This document shows, piece by piece, positions 23,712-33,119 of a DNA stretch of 43,010 nucleotides; the stretch's first letter is position 1; every line of letters starts with the position of its first letter. The translations under genes and the position numbers were made by a program. The stretch lies in contig JAAHGL010000049.1 in NCBI GenBank assembly GCA_010692635.1, positions 1-43,010 on the forward strand. Reading direction: 5' to 3'. Source of the stretch: Symploca sp. SIO2C1 (GTDB lineage: Bacteria; Cyanobacteriota; Cyanobacteriia; Cyanobacteriales; Coleofasciculaceae). The notes beneath the pieces are model-generated. The model had not been told where the DNA came from. It did no database searches and saw only the letters and a list, made by a program, of their open reading frames with translations.

Positions 23712-24425
23712 TTAGGGAATTTCAACCAAGTGGATTTTCGAGTGAAGAATATTAAATGCTTCTTGTAACTTGGTACTACTAGTACTGCTTGCTCCCTCAT
23801 CATTCAGCCTTCGAGCAATTAAATAGGCTACATAGTCTGCTAGCTGTAAACCTGTGTAAACTTCAGAAAGGCCGAACCAAGGTGGATCTACAAATCTGGA
23901 AGGCTTTGTTTGCTCTCCTTTCCATTCTCTATATGTCCTGAGCAATCGTCCGTCTTGAACACTGGTATTTTGGGTTGAACGCGAATCCATAAGCAAAATT
24001 CCAGTTTCATCGGAATCTTTTATAAAAGCATTCAGCTCTTCTAGCATCTGCTTGAAAGTAAATTGATACAAATCATTATCATCTTTGATGCTTTTATGAC
24101 TATCACGCAGTAGTGTCTTGTTAACCTGAATAGCGAATATATGGCATGGTAAATCACTCAGGGTTTTTGCTAATTTCAAGAAGTATCCGATACGGTTTTC
24201 CCGTGTAACACTCTTGAATTTCCCTATTCCTTGCCAAATCTCACGACCTTTAAGCTCCCATTCTTCTGGTTGATAACGGGGACGTACACTACGCTTGAAT
24301 GATAAAAATTCTCTATCTATTTGCAAGCAGTTTTGGGCAAAAACCGCCAAACTAACCAAAAAAAAGAAATTTGTTTGTTTGTCTTTCCAACCAGTGCCAC
24401 TTTCATCAATATAAAACAGAATCAT
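23712..24425 (-). CDS. DUF3800 domain protein
   Basis: DUF3800 proteins have an RNase H-like fold and are scattered through mobile and defence-rich regions; their activity is mostly undetermined. Family marks are the N-terminal MILFYIDESGTG (Asp7, Glu8), a middle LLMDSRSTQ and the C-terminal GLSEVYTGLQLADYVAYLIARRL. These acidic residues could form a metal site. Length is 237 residues. It stands alone on the minus strand, upstream of and divergent from mnmG. No partner gene of a known defence system is adjacent. Confidence 0.8.
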   Translation of the reverse strand: MILFYIDESGTGWKDKQTNFFFLVSLAVFAQNCLQIDREFLSFKRSVRPRYQPEEWELKGREIWQGIGKFKSVTRENRIGYFLKLAKTLSDLPCHIFAIQVNKTLLRDSHKSIKDDNDLYQFTFKQMLEELNAFIKDSDETGILLMDSRSTQNTSVQDGRLLRTYREWKGEQTKPSRFVDPPWFGLSEVYTGLQLADYVAYLIARRLNDEGASSTSSTKLQEAFNILHSKIHLVEIP

Positions 24426-24613
24426 ATTTTTTTATTGTGCCCACTCCGACATCAATGGGCTATCTGCTAACTTTTATCGAACCTTTAGTTTAGGTTAAGC
24501 TAAAGACTAATATCCTTTCTATGTAGTCAGACACAAGTTTTGGTATCTGTATGAATTTTTGTAAACCCAACCGCAACGTTTGTGGCACAATAATTAGCTC
24601 TGTTAACTAAAAT

Positions 24614-26518
24614 ATGACCATGCATTCCCCAGTGGAATTCCAAGACGCTTTTGATGTCATTGTTGTTGGTGCTGGACATTCTGGCTGTGAAGCAGCCCTA
24701 GCCAGTGCCCGCTTGGGCTGTCGCACCCTTTTACTTACCCTCAATCTGGACAAAATTGCTTGGCAGCCCTGTAATCCCGCTGTAGGTGCGCCTGCTAAGT
24801 CCCAACTTGCTCATGAAGTGGATGCCTTGGGGGGCGAAATCGGCAAAATGGCTGATAGAACCTACTTACAAAAGCGGGTGTTGAACTCTTCACGGGGGCC
24901 AGCAGTTTGGGCATTGCGGGCGCAAACTGATAAGCGGGAATATGCCGCAGTGATGAAGCAGATTGTCGAAAATCAGGACAACCTGATAATCCGGGAAGGC
25001 ATGGTCACAGATTTGGTTCTGGGAGCTAATAATGAGGTTATTGGTGTTGAGACTTACTTTGGTGTGGCATTCCAAGCACCAGCAGTAGTACTAACCACTG
25101 GTACTTTCCTGGGAGGTTGCATCTGGGTAGGTAACAAATCAATGGCAGCAGGACGTGCTGGAGAATTCGCAGCGGTTGGTCTGACGGAAACCCTTAATCG
25201 GCTTGGGTTTGAAACCGATAGACTGAAGACGGGGACCCCGGCACGGGTGGATAAGCGCTCGGTAGATTATAGCCAGCTGGAACCCCAGTTAGGGGATGAA
25301 GAGGTACGCTGGTTTAGCTTTGATCCGGAAGTTTGGGTGGAACGAGAGCAGATGCCTTGTTATCTCACCCGCACAACAAGCAAAACTCATCAAATAATTC
25401 GGGAAAATCTCCACCTATCACCAGTTTATGGTGGCTGGGTGGATGCAAAAGGTCCCCGTTATTGTCCCAGCATTGAGGATAAGATTGTACGCTTTGCTGA
25501 TAAGGAAAGCCATCAAATCTTCATTGAGCCAGAAGGTAGAGAGATTCCAGAACTCTATATCCAGGGATTTTCTACTGGGTTACCAGAGAATTTGCAGTTG
25601 CAGATGTTACGTAGCCTGCCTGGTTTAGAAAACTGCACCATGCTACGCCCTGCCTATGCGGTTGAGTATGATTACTTACCCGCAACTCAGTGCTACCCCA
25701 CCCTGATGACTAAGAAAATTGACGGGCTCTTCTGTGCTGGTCAAATTAATGGTACTACTGGCTATGAAGAAGCTGCTGCTCAGGGTATTGTTGCTGGGAT
25801 TAATGCTGTGCGATATGTCCGCCATCAAGAAATGGTCGTCTTTCCCCGTGAAGAGAGCTATATTGGTACCTTAATTGATGATTTGTGTACCAAGGATCTA
25901 AGAGAACCTTACCGCATGTTGACCAGCCGTTCTGAATATCGTCTCTTACTGCGTTCAGATAATGCTGACCGACGTTTGACACCTTTAGGACGAGAATTGG
26001 GACTGATTGATGACCGGAGGTGGGGGATATATACTGAAAAACAAGGTAATATTACCGCAGAAAAAGAGCGATTGAACCATGTCCGAGTTAAGGAACATGA
26101 GGAGTTAGGAATTGCGATCGCGTCTTTCACTCAGCAAAAGATCAAAGGTTCTATTACCCTAGCTGATTTACTGCGCCGTCCTGGTTTTCACTACATCAAT
26201 CTCGACCAATATGGTTTGGGTAATGCTAACCTTAATCAGTCCGAACGAGAAGGGGCAGAAATTGATATCAAATATTCTGGTTATCTCCAACGCCAGCAAA
26301 AGCAAATTGATGCGGTTTCCCGCCAAGCGCAGCGACAATTACCACCAGATTTAGATTACTCTACCATCGAAACCCTATCAAAGGAGTCTCGTGAAAAACT
26401 CTCAAAGGTAAGACCTCTAACTATTGGTCAAGCTTCCCGCATTGGTGGTGTGAACCCAGCTGATATCAATGCTTTGTTAGTATATCTAGAAATGCGTATG
26501 CGTACAGTATCAGTTTAG
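24614..26518 (+). CDS. mnmG: tRNA uridine-5-carboxymethylaminomethyl synthesis enzyme MnmG (GidA)
   Basis: FAD-dependent enzyme that, with MnmE, modifies the wobble uridine of several tRNAs. The N-terminus has the dinucleotide motif [19 protein letters not shown]. Further family blocks are [84 protein letters not shown] and [22 protein letters not shown]. The C-terminal helical domain ends [18 protein letters not shown]. Length, 634 residues, is normal. The start ATG at 24614 gives [21 protein letters not shown]. Confidence 0.98.
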   Translation: MTMHSPVEFQDAFDVIVVGAGHSGCEAALASARLGCRTLLLTLNLDKIAWQPCNPAVGAPAKSQLAHEVDALGGEIGKMADRTYLQKRVLNSSRGPAVWALRAQTDKREYAAVMKQIVENQDNLIIREGMVTDLVLGANNEVIGVETYFGVAFQAPAVVLTTGTFLGGCIWVGNKSMAAGRAGEFAAVGLTETLNRLGFETDRLKTGTPARVDKRSVDYSQLEPQLGDEEVRWFSFDPEVWVEREQMPCYLTRTTSKTHQIIRENLHLSPVYGGWVDAKGPRYCPSIEDKIVRFADKESHQIFIEPEGREIPELYIQGFSTGLPENLQLQMLRSLPGLENCTMLRPAYAVEYDYLPATQCYPTLMTKKIDGLFCAGQINGTTGYEEAAAQGIVAGINAVRYVRHQEMVVFPREESYIGTLIDDLCTKDLREPYRMLTSRSEYRLLLRSDNADRRLTPLGRELGLIDDRRWGIYTEKQGNITAEKERLNHVRVKEHEELGIAIASFTQQKIKGSITLADLLRRPGFHYINLDQYGLGNANLNQSEREGAEIDIKYSGYLQRQQKQIDAVSRQAQRQLPPDLDYSTIETLSKESREKLSKVRPLTIGQASRIGGVNPADINALLVYLEMRMRTVSV

Positions 26519-27121
26519 CTGTCTGCTTGAAATCGCTATAATTTAGGTACAGATGTATTAGCTACTACGAGATTAAAAGAGGGTTATCAATGGATAATGG
26601 ATAATGGATAATTGATAATTGGTTAATTTGGTCTAAGACCTCTTCATTTATGAAGAAAATAAAAAGAAAATATTTTCCTGATTGTCAATCCTCTTCTTTC
26701 AAGGAGAGGTAATTGTCCATTATCCATTGTTCATTATCAATTGTTGAATAGTAGTTAATGCTACTAGTGCAGCGCGACTAAAGTAACTGACCAGTTTGAG
26801 ATCGTTAGAATCCTTACTCTATAAGCATTCTAAATTCTAAATTCCGCGCAGCGGCACTAGAGCATCGATTCAGTAACCAGAATTAGATGTAGGGGCGAAG
26901 CATTCGGGCAATAATTTATCTTCTCAAACCCTAGTGTTTCTGTCCGAATGCTTCGCCCTAAGATGTCGATATTGTTTTGTGCTTGGAATAGTCTTTAGGC
27001 GCACACTTTTTCCATTATTAATAATTTTAGCAAAAAATAATCGCAATTACAACGAATAAAAACAAATACACTGGCATCTTGCCAGTGCCACGTATTCTCT
27101 CATTGTTTCTATTCAATCAGG
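26519..27121. other. Repeat-rich gap between mnmG and xisI
   Basis: No gene is seen. ATGGATAATGGATAATTG (about 26590-26613) is matched in inverse sense by CAATTGTCCATTATCCATTG (about 26711-26730), so the two can form a long stem. The palindromic element copy B lies at 26867-26971. GGCATCTTGCCAGTGCCA near 27073-27090 holds a small hairpin (CTGGCA...TGCCAG type). The end of the gap contains TGTTTCTATTCAAT (27104-27117), the start of the CRISPR repeat found further on. Confidence 0.5.
26867..26971. repeat. Palindromic mini-element, copy B (uninterrupted)
   Basis: GGGCGAAGCATTCGG (26893-26907) and CCGAATGCTTCGCCC (26944-26958) are the inverted arms. With its flanks it is the reverse complement of 2857-3084, minus the nested insertion. 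It shows the simpler form of the unit. Confidence 0.78.
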
Positions 27122-27457
27122 TTATACAGCTGCGAATTCAGTAAACTGACGTAAACGCGGTGGATGAAAAGCGAGGACAATATCTTCACGAGGCACTCCT
27201 GCTTGTAGCAAATCACTGGCAATGCCGTCTTCAGTTGAGTCTTCTTCAATCCAGATTTTTTGGTCTTTTAGACGAAGGTGAATGACATTGCGTTTGATGC
27301 GGCTGTCTTGATGCCACCCCATTTTGAGGAGAAGATACTGATCTCGAATGGGGTCGAATAGTAGAATGGATTCCAGAGCGGAGTTATCTGAGCCGAGGTT
27401 ATGATATTCTTCTAGAACTTTCTGTATTAGGCTTCGATAGTGGTTGAGTTTATCCAT
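27122..27457 (-). CDS. xisI: XisI family protein
   Basis: XisI was named for its need, together with XisH, in excision of the fdxN element in Nostoc. The family is widespread in cyanobacteria beyond that element and its biochemical role is open. The product starts MDKLNHYRSLIQKVLEEYHN and shows FDPIRDQYLLLKMGWHQDSRI, VIHLRLKDQKIWIEEDSTEDGIA and VPREDIVLAFHPP, the usual XisI blocks. I use the ATG at 27457 (111 residues), the family length; the frame extends to 27502. XisH, its usual upstream partner, is not present here, so it is an orphan. Confidence 0.9.
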   Translation of the reverse strand: MDKLNHYRSLIQKVLEEYHNLGSDNSALESILLFDPIRDQYLLLKMGWHQDSRIKRNVIHLRLKDQKIWIEEDSTEDGIASDLLQAGVPREDIVLAFHPPRLRQFTEFAAV

Positions 27458-27507
27458 AAATGCGATCGCTCCCAACTTCATTTTCCCATATTTCTCTAAC
27501 ATAGAAG

Positions 27508-27533
27508 AGCTAATCTCCTTAAGAAGATTAGCT
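27508..27533. terminator. Hairpin upstream of xisI
   Basis: AGCTAATCT (27508-27516) and AGATTAGCT (27525-27533) form a perfect 9-bp stem with an 8-base loop. On the plus strand it is followed by TTGATTCTT. On the minus strand it lies in the xisI 5' region, about 50 bases before the start. Confidence 0.4.
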
Positions 27534-27548
27534 TTGATTCTTGGATTT

Positions 27549-27664
27549 GTTTCTATTCAATTTGTTTTCCCAGCGAGTGGGAAGTTAAGGTGTATGTACC
27601 AGCTGGAGCGGTTGTTAAAGTAGGAACGTTTCCATTCAAGTTGTATTTCCCAACGAGTGGGAAG
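27549..27664. CRISPR. Degenerate CRISPR relic: two repeats, one 43-bp spacer
   Basis: Repeat 1 (27549-27584, 36 nt) and repeat 2 (27628-27664, 37 nt) share GTTTC(T/C)ATTCAA at the start and TTTCCCA(G/A)CGAGTGGGAAG at the end. This form is well known from cyanobacterial arrays (GTTTCCATTCAAT...). The inner TTCCCA/TGGGAA palindrome would form the crRNA hairpin. The repeats differ at four positions and one indel, and no cas gene is in the window, so the array is decayed. Spacer 27585-27627 is 43 nt. Confidence 0.62.
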
Positions 27665-27756
27665 AGTTCGTTCACGAAGCCTTACCCAGTAAGGGTTTAA
27701 GACGCCAAATCGACACCAGTGAAAAAATTAGAGCCCCAATCCTAGAGCGAAAGAAT

Positions 27757-27806
27757 TGGTAGATACTACCATCGGATTTGACTACCAGATCGTTGGGGCG
27801 ATTAAG
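27757..27806 (-). pseudogene. Relic of an SMP-30/gluconolactonase gene
   Basis: On the minus strand this stretch translates as LNRPNDLVVKSDGSIYQF. RPNDLVVKSDGSIY is the hallmark block of SMP-30/gluconolactonase-like proteins, normally followed by FTDP. Reading continues open for about 30 codons without further resemblance, and upstream is low-complexity repeat. Only a fragment survives. Confidence 0.4.
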
Positions 27807-27852
27807 TTGCTTCCCTTCTGGCTCCTGCCTCCTGCCTTCTTGCACTAGTCAC

Positions 27853-28815
27853 TTATTTCCGCTGCGTTGGACTAGGAACCTGAGCAATAAATCCTCCCAC
27901 CTCCGACAATACATACAGAGGCCTACCTTTTACTTCTTCATAAATACGCCCTATATACTCCCCCAAAATGCCAATACTCACTAGTTGCACTGCACCAAGA
28001 AAGAAAATCGCAATCATGATGGTAGCAAAGCCGTTTAAGGGAGATGAGGGAGCAACGATACGCCAGTAGAGAACGAGCATTGCCATCATCACTGCCACTA
28101 CTGCCGCTAATAAGCCTATATAGGTAGAGAGTCGCAGAGGTATTCTGGAGAAGGAAACTAAACCATTTGCAGCTAAGGATAGGGATTTGTGAAAGGTGTA
28201 TTTAACTTCCCCAGCAAAGCGTGGATCCCGCTCATAGTGGATGGCAGTTTGAGGCAAGCCTACCCAGGAACGTAGTCCCCGGATGTAGCGGTTGCGTTCT
28301 GGCATAGTATTGAGGATATCTACTACCCGCCGGTCCATTAAACAAAAGTCTCCTGTATCTGAGGGAATATCCACATCTGCCAGACTTCGCAGGAGGCGAT
28401 AAAATACATAGGCAAACAAACGCTTTAACCAACCCTCTTGACGCCGCTGAGTACGCTGAGCATAAACAATTTGGTAGCCCTGTTGCCATTTTTCTACCAT
28501 TAGGGGGATTAATTCTGGTGGGTCTTGTAGATCAGCATCTAGAATCACGATCACTTGACCACGAACAAAATTTAAACCAGCAGTAACAGCAATTTGATGA
28601 CCAAAGTTACGGGAGAGGCTGAGGTAGCAAACCCGTGGATCTTTTTGATGCAGTTCTCGCAGCAGCCATAAAGTGCGATCACGGCTACCATCATTTACCA
28701 AGATTAATTCCACTTCCCTTAACTCATCCATCACCGCCTCCATGCGGCGGTAAAGTTCCATGATCGTTGTTTCTTCGTTATAAACTGGAACGACTAGGGA
28801 ATATTTCGGATTCAT
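27853..28815 (-). CDS. Glycosyltransferase family 2 with two C-terminal membrane helices
   Basis: GT2 enzyme of the GtrB/DPM1-like type that loads a sugar from a nucleotide donor onto a polyprenyl phosphate at the membrane. Motifs are [39 protein letters not shown], the metal-binding [12 protein letters not shown], and the acceptor-loop [14 protein letters not shown]. Two hydrophobic spans near residues 230-255 and 268-292 ([40 protein letters not shown]) are in the expected place. Length is 320 residues. It is divergent from tsaC with a 70-bp shared promoter region. Confidence 0.93.
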   Translation of the reverse strand: MNPKYSLVVPVYNEETTIMELYRRMEAVMDELREVELILVNDGSRDRTLWLLRELHQKDPRVCYLSLSRNFGHQIAVTAGLNFVRGQVIVILDADLQDPPELIPLMVEKWQQGYQIVYAQRTQRRQEGWLKRLFAYVFYRLLRSLADVDIPSDTGDFCLMDRRVVDILNTMPERNRYIRGLRSWVGLPQTAIHYERDPRFAGEVKYTFHKSLSLAANGLVSFSRIPLRLSTYIGLLAAVVAVMMAMLVLYWRIVAPSSPLNGFATIMIAIFFLGAVQLVSIGILGEYIGRIYEEVKGRPLYVLSEVGGFIAQVPSPTQRK

Positions 28816-28885
28816 TTCTACTAAACCAAATTGAACATTCGGTGTTAATGTGGGTTGGGAAAATTGCTATAGATCAGGATAAAGT

Positions 28886-29530
28886 ATGACAGAAATTTTA
28901 CCTGCTGATGATGAAGCCGCCATAAGCAAAGCAGTGAACTTGCTTGGGAAAGGCGATGTCGTTGTCTTCCCAACTGATACGATTTATGGAATTGGAGCCA
29001 GCATTGCCTCCGAATCAGGTATTAAAAAGATTTTTGAGGTCAAATCGCGATCGCCAGACAAACCCCTCATTATTTATGTAGCTGATTTTGAGCAACTGCA
29101 ACAAGTGACCCAAGAAATTCCTGAAAGTACCATTTCCTCACTTCGTGAAATCTGGCCAGGGGCAATGTCTGGCATCTTCCCCAAGACTCAAATTGTTCCA
29201 TCATTTGTGACATCAGGTAAAGATACAGTAGCAGTAAGAATCCCCAACCATCAGCTTTGCTTGGAATTGGTGCGTTGTGTTGGTCATCCCCTAGCGGTAA
29301 CCAGTGCGAATGTCTCAGGGATGGAGACTCAGAAAACAGCCCCTGAAGTAGCAGCACAGTTGGGAGAGCAAGTTCCACTAGTTTTAGATGGAGGAGCAAA
29401 CCCTGAACAACAACCTTCTACCCTGGTTGATTTTACAGGGTCACCAGCTCGGCTATTGCGCGAGGGTGCCTGGTCTTTCTCAAAACTCCGCCAAGCCATT
29501 CCCGATTTGCAACCTATTCCCGAAAACTAA
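28886..29530 (+). CDS. tsaC: Threonylcarbamoyl-AMP synthase (TsaC/Sua5/YwlC family)
   Basis: Makes threonylcarbamoyl-AMP from Thr, bicarbonate and ATP, the first step in t6A37 tRNA modification. The YrdC-fold signatures are VVVFPTDTIYGIGA, KIFEVKSRSPDKPLIIYVAD, WPGAMSGIFPKT, DTVAVRIPNH and VTSANVSG. At 214 residues it is the short TsaC form without a Sua5 domain. The stop region overlaps the end of the convergent dioxygenase gene by 17 bp. Confidence 0.93.
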   Translation: MTEILPADDEAAISKAVNLLGKGDVVVFPTDTIYGIGASIASESGIKKIFEVKSRSPDKPLIIYVADFEQLQQVTQEIPESTISSLREIWPGAMSGIFPKTQIVPSFVTSGKDTVAVRIPNHQLCLELVRCVGHPLAVTSANVSGMETQKTAPEVAAQLGEQVPLVLDGGANPEQQPSTLVDFTGSPARLLREGAWSFSKLRQAIPDLQPIPEN

Positions 29531-30698
29531 GGTTTTTTTCCAGAAGCTGCCGCCAGCTATAAAAATAGTCACGATCTACTGAACAGTAGCGCAAATGGCG
29601 GCGCTGGTTTTGCCTACCAATTGCAGTACGTCCATGCAAAACCCGATGGTTGTCAAACATCACCAGATCTCCTGGTTGTAGACCTTGTTTCAGACAGTAT
29701 CTTGGATTTGTATAGAGCTGCATTAGCTTTCTGTAGGCAGCATAAAATGGCTCGATAACCTCTTCTGGTAAATCCAAGGGAGCAGGAAATAGATTGCTAA
29801 TCCGAACTTCCTTCAAATTACCACCACTATCTAGGCAAAAAACTGGACTACTGAAGCGCATATCAATGCGATCGCTATAATATTTGCGGAAAGGAACTTC
29901 GTAACGGCACAGTAACTCGAATGCCTCCCTATCCTCTTGACGTAGAACCTCTGCTATTTGGAAACCATCTACAAATGTAGACTGACCAGTACCATCATTA
30001 TTCGCCATTAAACAGTGGAAAAAGATGATTCCCGGTGGTGCAGATTGATAGGCATCATCCGTGTGGGGTATGAGGTTAATTTGGGAGTTAGCAACACTTT
30101 TCTGGCTTTCCTCTGGATCGACGACAATCTCAAATATACGTCCGTAATTCGTTTCCAATAGAGGTCCAAAGGACTGAGCAAAAGACTCGAGTTCTCCCTT
30201 TTTAGGAGACACATTTCGGACAAAACAAATCCCGTAATCTCTTAGGTATTTTAGTAGTTGTAACCGACCTGCATCTCCAGTTTCGACTTCTGGATAAGCA
30301 ATCTGGGACAGGTTAGTAACAATATTGCTATCCCAAAGAATAGGTCTATGCTGACGATGCTCTCTCTCAGTAGCCGAATAGCAGTGCTGTCGCAACCACA
30401 GAGCATCATAGATGCTTTTGTGACCGTCCGGTTTCCAGACTATTTCCAGTGCGTTGCTACTATTCCAATGAACTGACAGGGGTTCTATATCAAGGGGAAC
30501 ATCAACGATCCGAAAACGCTTTTCTCCATGTCTAGGATCGCCACAGATAGAGCAATAACAATTGTCCCGCAGCCAAATATAGTGGAATGTACTGCGATGA
30601 CCGTCAGCCCAATAGACGAACAGTTTTCTCTGGTCTTGTTGAACTTTGGAGATTTGATATTTTTGGGAAAGGTCAATCGCCAAGTTGCTATTACTCAT
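29514..30698 (-). CDS. Fe(II)/2-oxoglutarate dioxygenase, gamma-butyrobetaine/trimethyllysine hydroxylase-like
   Basis: An N-terminal DUF971-type zinc domain (WLRDNCYCSICGDPRHGEKRF; Cys47, Cys49, Cys52) precedes a TauD catalytic domain. The facial triad is H212-x-D214 (IPHTDD) and His355 (DNHRVLHGR); the Arg-rich RRHLRY would bind 2-oxoglutarate. This two-domain layout is that of BBOX and TMLH, the two hydroxylases of carnitine synthesis. HCLMANNDGTGQSTFVDGFQ is especially TMLH-like. Tyr185 of the aromatic cage seems kept while other cage positions differ, so the substrate may not be a trimethylated amine. Last gene of a five-gene minus-strand group, 7 bp after the dehydrogenase. Confidence 0.85.
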   Translation of the reverse strand: MSNSNLAIDLSQKYQISKVQQDQRKLFVYWADGHRSTFHYIWLRDNCYCSICGDPRHGEKRFRIVDVPLDIEPLSVHWNSSNALEIVWKPDGHKSIYDALWLRQHCYSATEREHRQHRPILWDSNIVTNLSQIAYPEVETGDAGRLQLLKYLRDYGICFVRNVSPKKGELESFAQSFGPLLETNYGRIFEIVVDPEESQKSVANSQINLIPHTDDAYQSAPPGIIFFHCLMANNDGTGQSTFVDGFQIAEVLRQEDREAFELLCRYEVPFRKYYSDRIDMRFSSPVFCLDSGGNLKEVRISNLFPAPLDLPEEVIEPFYAAYRKLMQLYTNPRYCLKQGLQPGDLVMFDNHRVLHGRTAIGRQNQRRHLRYCSVDRDYFYSWRQLLEKNLSFRE

Positions 30699-30705
30699 CG
30701 CTTTT

Positions 30706-31566
30706 TTATTCCTGTTTCAAGTCCATCATCTGAGTAAAACTTTGATCCCCACCATAAGTTGTACAAGCCTGTTGTAAAACCTCACAGAGACGCTCTGAAA
30801 ATTCTAGAGAGGTTTTAAAGGTTTGATTGAGTTCATTAACTAAACAGGCATCCTTGTGAGCTAAGTTTAATGTAAATGCTGGGCCCGGATTTCCTTCTAA
30901 AATAGAGGGTAGTAATTTTTCCGCTATCCAGCTACTACCCGAACCCGCTTGAATCATATTCGTGAGTTGTTTAGGATCGATTCCTGCTTCTGTCCCTAAA
31001 GACAACACTTCCCCGAGGGCTTTAGTATTGATGAAGCAAAGATAATTAATCAGCAATTTAGAAAGGATGGCATGGGAAAGTGGTCCCACATAATAAATTT
31101 GTGAACCAATGGCTTCCAATATCCCTTTAATTTTGTCGAAAGTTGCTTGATTTCCACCCACATACATTGACATCGTACCAGTCTCAGCTGCCTTTGCGCC
31201 CCCAGAAACAGGTGCTGCAATGGCATCAATTTCTCCTTCGGATGCAAGGGCAGAAATCTTGTTCATAATTTCTACGGAGTTAGTTCCAGTATCGAGCCAA
31301 ATGGTTCCGGGACGGGCATGGGTAATTACCCCTGCATCACCCAACATCACTGCTTCCAACTGTTTTGGTCCTGGCAAACTTGTTATGACGACATCAGCAT
31401 CACCCGCCACCTCTGGGATAGAATTGCGCCAACTTGCTCCGGCTGCAATTAAGGCTTCGGCTTTTGACCGTTGGATATCGTATACCGCAACCTCAAATCC
31501 TGTTTTGAGCAAATTGGCAACCATACCACTGCCCATATTACCTAGACCAATAAATCCAATTTGCAT
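30706..31566 (-). CDS. NAD(P)-dependent beta-hydroxyacid dehydrogenase (3-hydroxyisobutyrate dehydrogenase family)
   Basis: Oxidises or reduces a small beta-hydroxyacid or semialdehyde. The N-terminal Rossmann motif is IGFIGLGNMGSGMVANLLKTG. The family block usually written DAPVSGG appears as AAPVSGGAKAAETG. The catalytic Lys is in ILSKLLINYL, with Asn four residues on. Length is 286 residues, normal. Substrate is not evident; neighbours suggest it handles an aldehyde or hydroxyacid made by the SHMT-like and dioxygenase enzymes. It is separated from the aminotransferase by 128 bp containing a palindromic repeat. Confidence 0.87.
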   Translation of the reverse strand: MQIGFIGLGNMGSGMVANLLKTGFEVAVYDIQRSKAEALIAAGASWRNSIPEVAGDADVVITSLPGPKQLEAVMLGDAGVITHARPGTIWLDTGTNSVEIMNKISALASEGEIDAIAAPVSGGAKAAETGTMSMYVGGNQATFDKIKGILEAIGSQIYYVGPLSHAILSKLLINYLCFINTKALGEVLSLGTEAGIDPKQLTNMIQAGSGSSWIAEKLLPSILEGNPGPAFTLNLAHKDACLVNELNQTFKTSLEFSERLCEVLQQACTTYGGDQSFTQMMDLKQE

Positions 31567-31599
31567 GGGGACTCTCTCCTATTTCCAAATATCAATAAT

Positions 31600-31678
31600 G
31601 TAAGTTGGGTAGAACGAAGTGAAACCCAACACAATTTACTCCGGCGTTGGGTTCGCTACCGCTTCGCCCAACCTACTT
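31600..31678. repeat. Palindromic GTTGGGT repeat inside the gene cluster
   Basis: AAGTTGGGTAGAACGAAGTG and a downstream CGCTTCGCCCAACCTACTT-like arm fold back, with ACCCAAC and GTTGGGTT between them. This AACCCAACCTAC palindrome is a frequent intergenic element in cyanobacteria. It sits in the gap between the aminotransferase and dehydrogenase genes, where it could modulate read-through. Confidence 0.6.
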
Positions 31679-31694
31679 ATTCTATATAAGCTGA

Positions 31695-33029
31695 TTAACC
31701 TTCGTAAGCTTCATCAGCAATTTTCAAAGCATCATCAATGATGGTAAAACCTTCTTCCAACTGCTCTTCATTGATGCACAGTGGGGGAGACATAAACACC
31801 CAGTTCCAGCGCACAAGACCATGCAAACCCAGTTCCCGTAGACGTGCTGCGACTTTACCCATCACCATCATTTCGTGAGGTTTGGCATTCCAAGGAGCGA
31901 TCGGTTCTCGGGTTTCTCGGTTCTTGACACACTCAATCACACCATAAAGTCCCAAGCTACGGACATCCCCTACTGATGGATGTTTTGCCTTCATTTCCTG
32001 TAACTTTTCTGCCATGCGATCGCCCATAATCCGGCTATTTTTCACCAGATTTTCTGCTTCGTAAACCTCCATTGTTGCCAGAGCAGCAGCGCAACCGATG
32101 GGATGACTACCAAAAGTAAGTCCACAAACAAAGGGGTTGGTTTCAAAATAATCGGCAATGTGCTGCCGTACTATTACCCCACCCATAGGAATATAGCCAC
32201 AGGTTAGTCCTTTAGCCATAGCCATAATATCGGGAACCACACCATAATGCTCGATCGCAAACATTTTCCCTGTCCGACCAAAACCTGCTAGAACTTCGTC
32301 ACAAATCAACAAGATACCGTGTTGATCAGCATATTCCCGCAACGCTTGCCAGTAACCATCAGGGGGAATAATACAACCATTGAAACCCGTGATAGTTTCC
32401 ATCAGGATCGCTGCCACGTTTTCGGGTCCCTCAAACTCAATGGTTTGAATCACATGATCGATGTATACTTGGGAATTTCCTTCTGGTGCGTAGCCAAAAG
32501 GGCAACGGTAAGCATAGGGATCGTGAACTCTAACAATTCCACTAATCCCCGGTTCATGAGCCAAGCGTCTGGGACCTCCTCCTGCGGTTGCGGTTCCAAT
32601 GGTTGCACCATGATAGCTGCGATAGCGGGTGACAATTTTATGCCTACCCGTGTACATACGGGCTATTTTGATAGCATTTTCAACAGCTTCTGCTCCACTC
32701 AGGGTAAAGAAGGTCTTAGTTAGATCCCCTGGTGTGATTTCCGCTAACTTAGCTGCTGCTGCTGCACGAATCTCCGTAGCTGTACCGGGATGGGCAAATA
32801 CCAGTTTATCAGCTTGGTCTTTTATTGCTGCGATCACCTTGGGGTGACTGTGACCAATATTCATGTTGACATACTGACTGGAAAAATCCAGGTACTTTTT
32901 ACCGTCTTTATCCCAGAAGTAAACTCCCTCAGCATGATCCATGACAATCGGATTTTGGATGTTTTTCTGAGGTACCCAGGAAAAAAAGATGTGATCGCGA
33001 TGGGTTTTGATAATTTCTTGAGGGTTCAT
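31695..33029 (-). CDS. Class III PLP-dependent aminotransferase
   Basis: Omega-amino-acid/taurine-type aminotransferase. Conserved blocks are GVYFWDKDGKKYLDFSSQYVN, GHSHPKVIAAI, TFFTLSGAEAVENAIKIAR, the cofactor-binding YRSYHGATIGT, LLICDEVLAGFGRTGKMFA and MAKGLTCGYIPMGGVIV, where Lys carries PLP. The N-terminal HIFFSWVPQKN is like taurine-pyruvate and related aminotransferases. Length, 444 residues, is normal. Third gene in the cluster: it may interconvert an amine or omega-amino acid and an aldehyde processed by the dehydrogenase. Confidence 0.9.
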   Translation of the reverse strand: MNPQEIIKTHRDHIFFSWVPQKNIQNPIVMDHAEGVYFWDKDGKKYLDFSSQYVNMNIGHSHPKVIAAIKDQADKLVFAHPGTATEIRAAAAAKLAEITPGDLTKTFFTLSGAEAVENAIKIARMYTGRHKIVTRYRSYHGATIGTATAGGGPRRLAHEPGISGIVRVHDPYAYRCPFGYAPEGNSQVYIDHVIQTIEFEGPENVAAILMETITGFNGCIIPPDGYWQALREYADQHGILLICDEVLAGFGRTGKMFAIEHYGVVPDIMAMAKGLTCGYIPMGGVIVRQHIADYFETNPFVCGLTFGSHPIGCAAALATMEVYEAENLVKNSRIMGDRMAEKLQEMKAKHPSVGDVRSLGLYGVIECVKNRETREPIAPWNAKPHEMMVMGKVAARLRELGLHGLVRWNWVFMSPPLCINEEQLEEGFTIIDDALKIADEAYEG

Positions 33030-33119
33030 TACAGTATTTCAATGATGTCAAAGTCCCCCAGAATTGGGGGATCTAGGGGGCAAATGCGTAAGTTCTTTAC
33101 TACTCTGGTTTCCAGTTAT

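Noticed and set aside
23481-23768. Plus-strand ORF over the tandem hairpins
   Set aside because: It is open only because the repeat unit lacks stops in that frame, it repeats LKYCT with the DNA repeat, has no family resemblance and overlaps the DUF3800 end.
23547-24425. Type III toxin-antitoxin pair with DUF3800 as toxin
   Set aside because: Type III loci have the RNA repeats upstream of and co-directional with the toxin. Here the gene is convergent and DUF3800 is not ToxN-like; kept only as a distant analogy.
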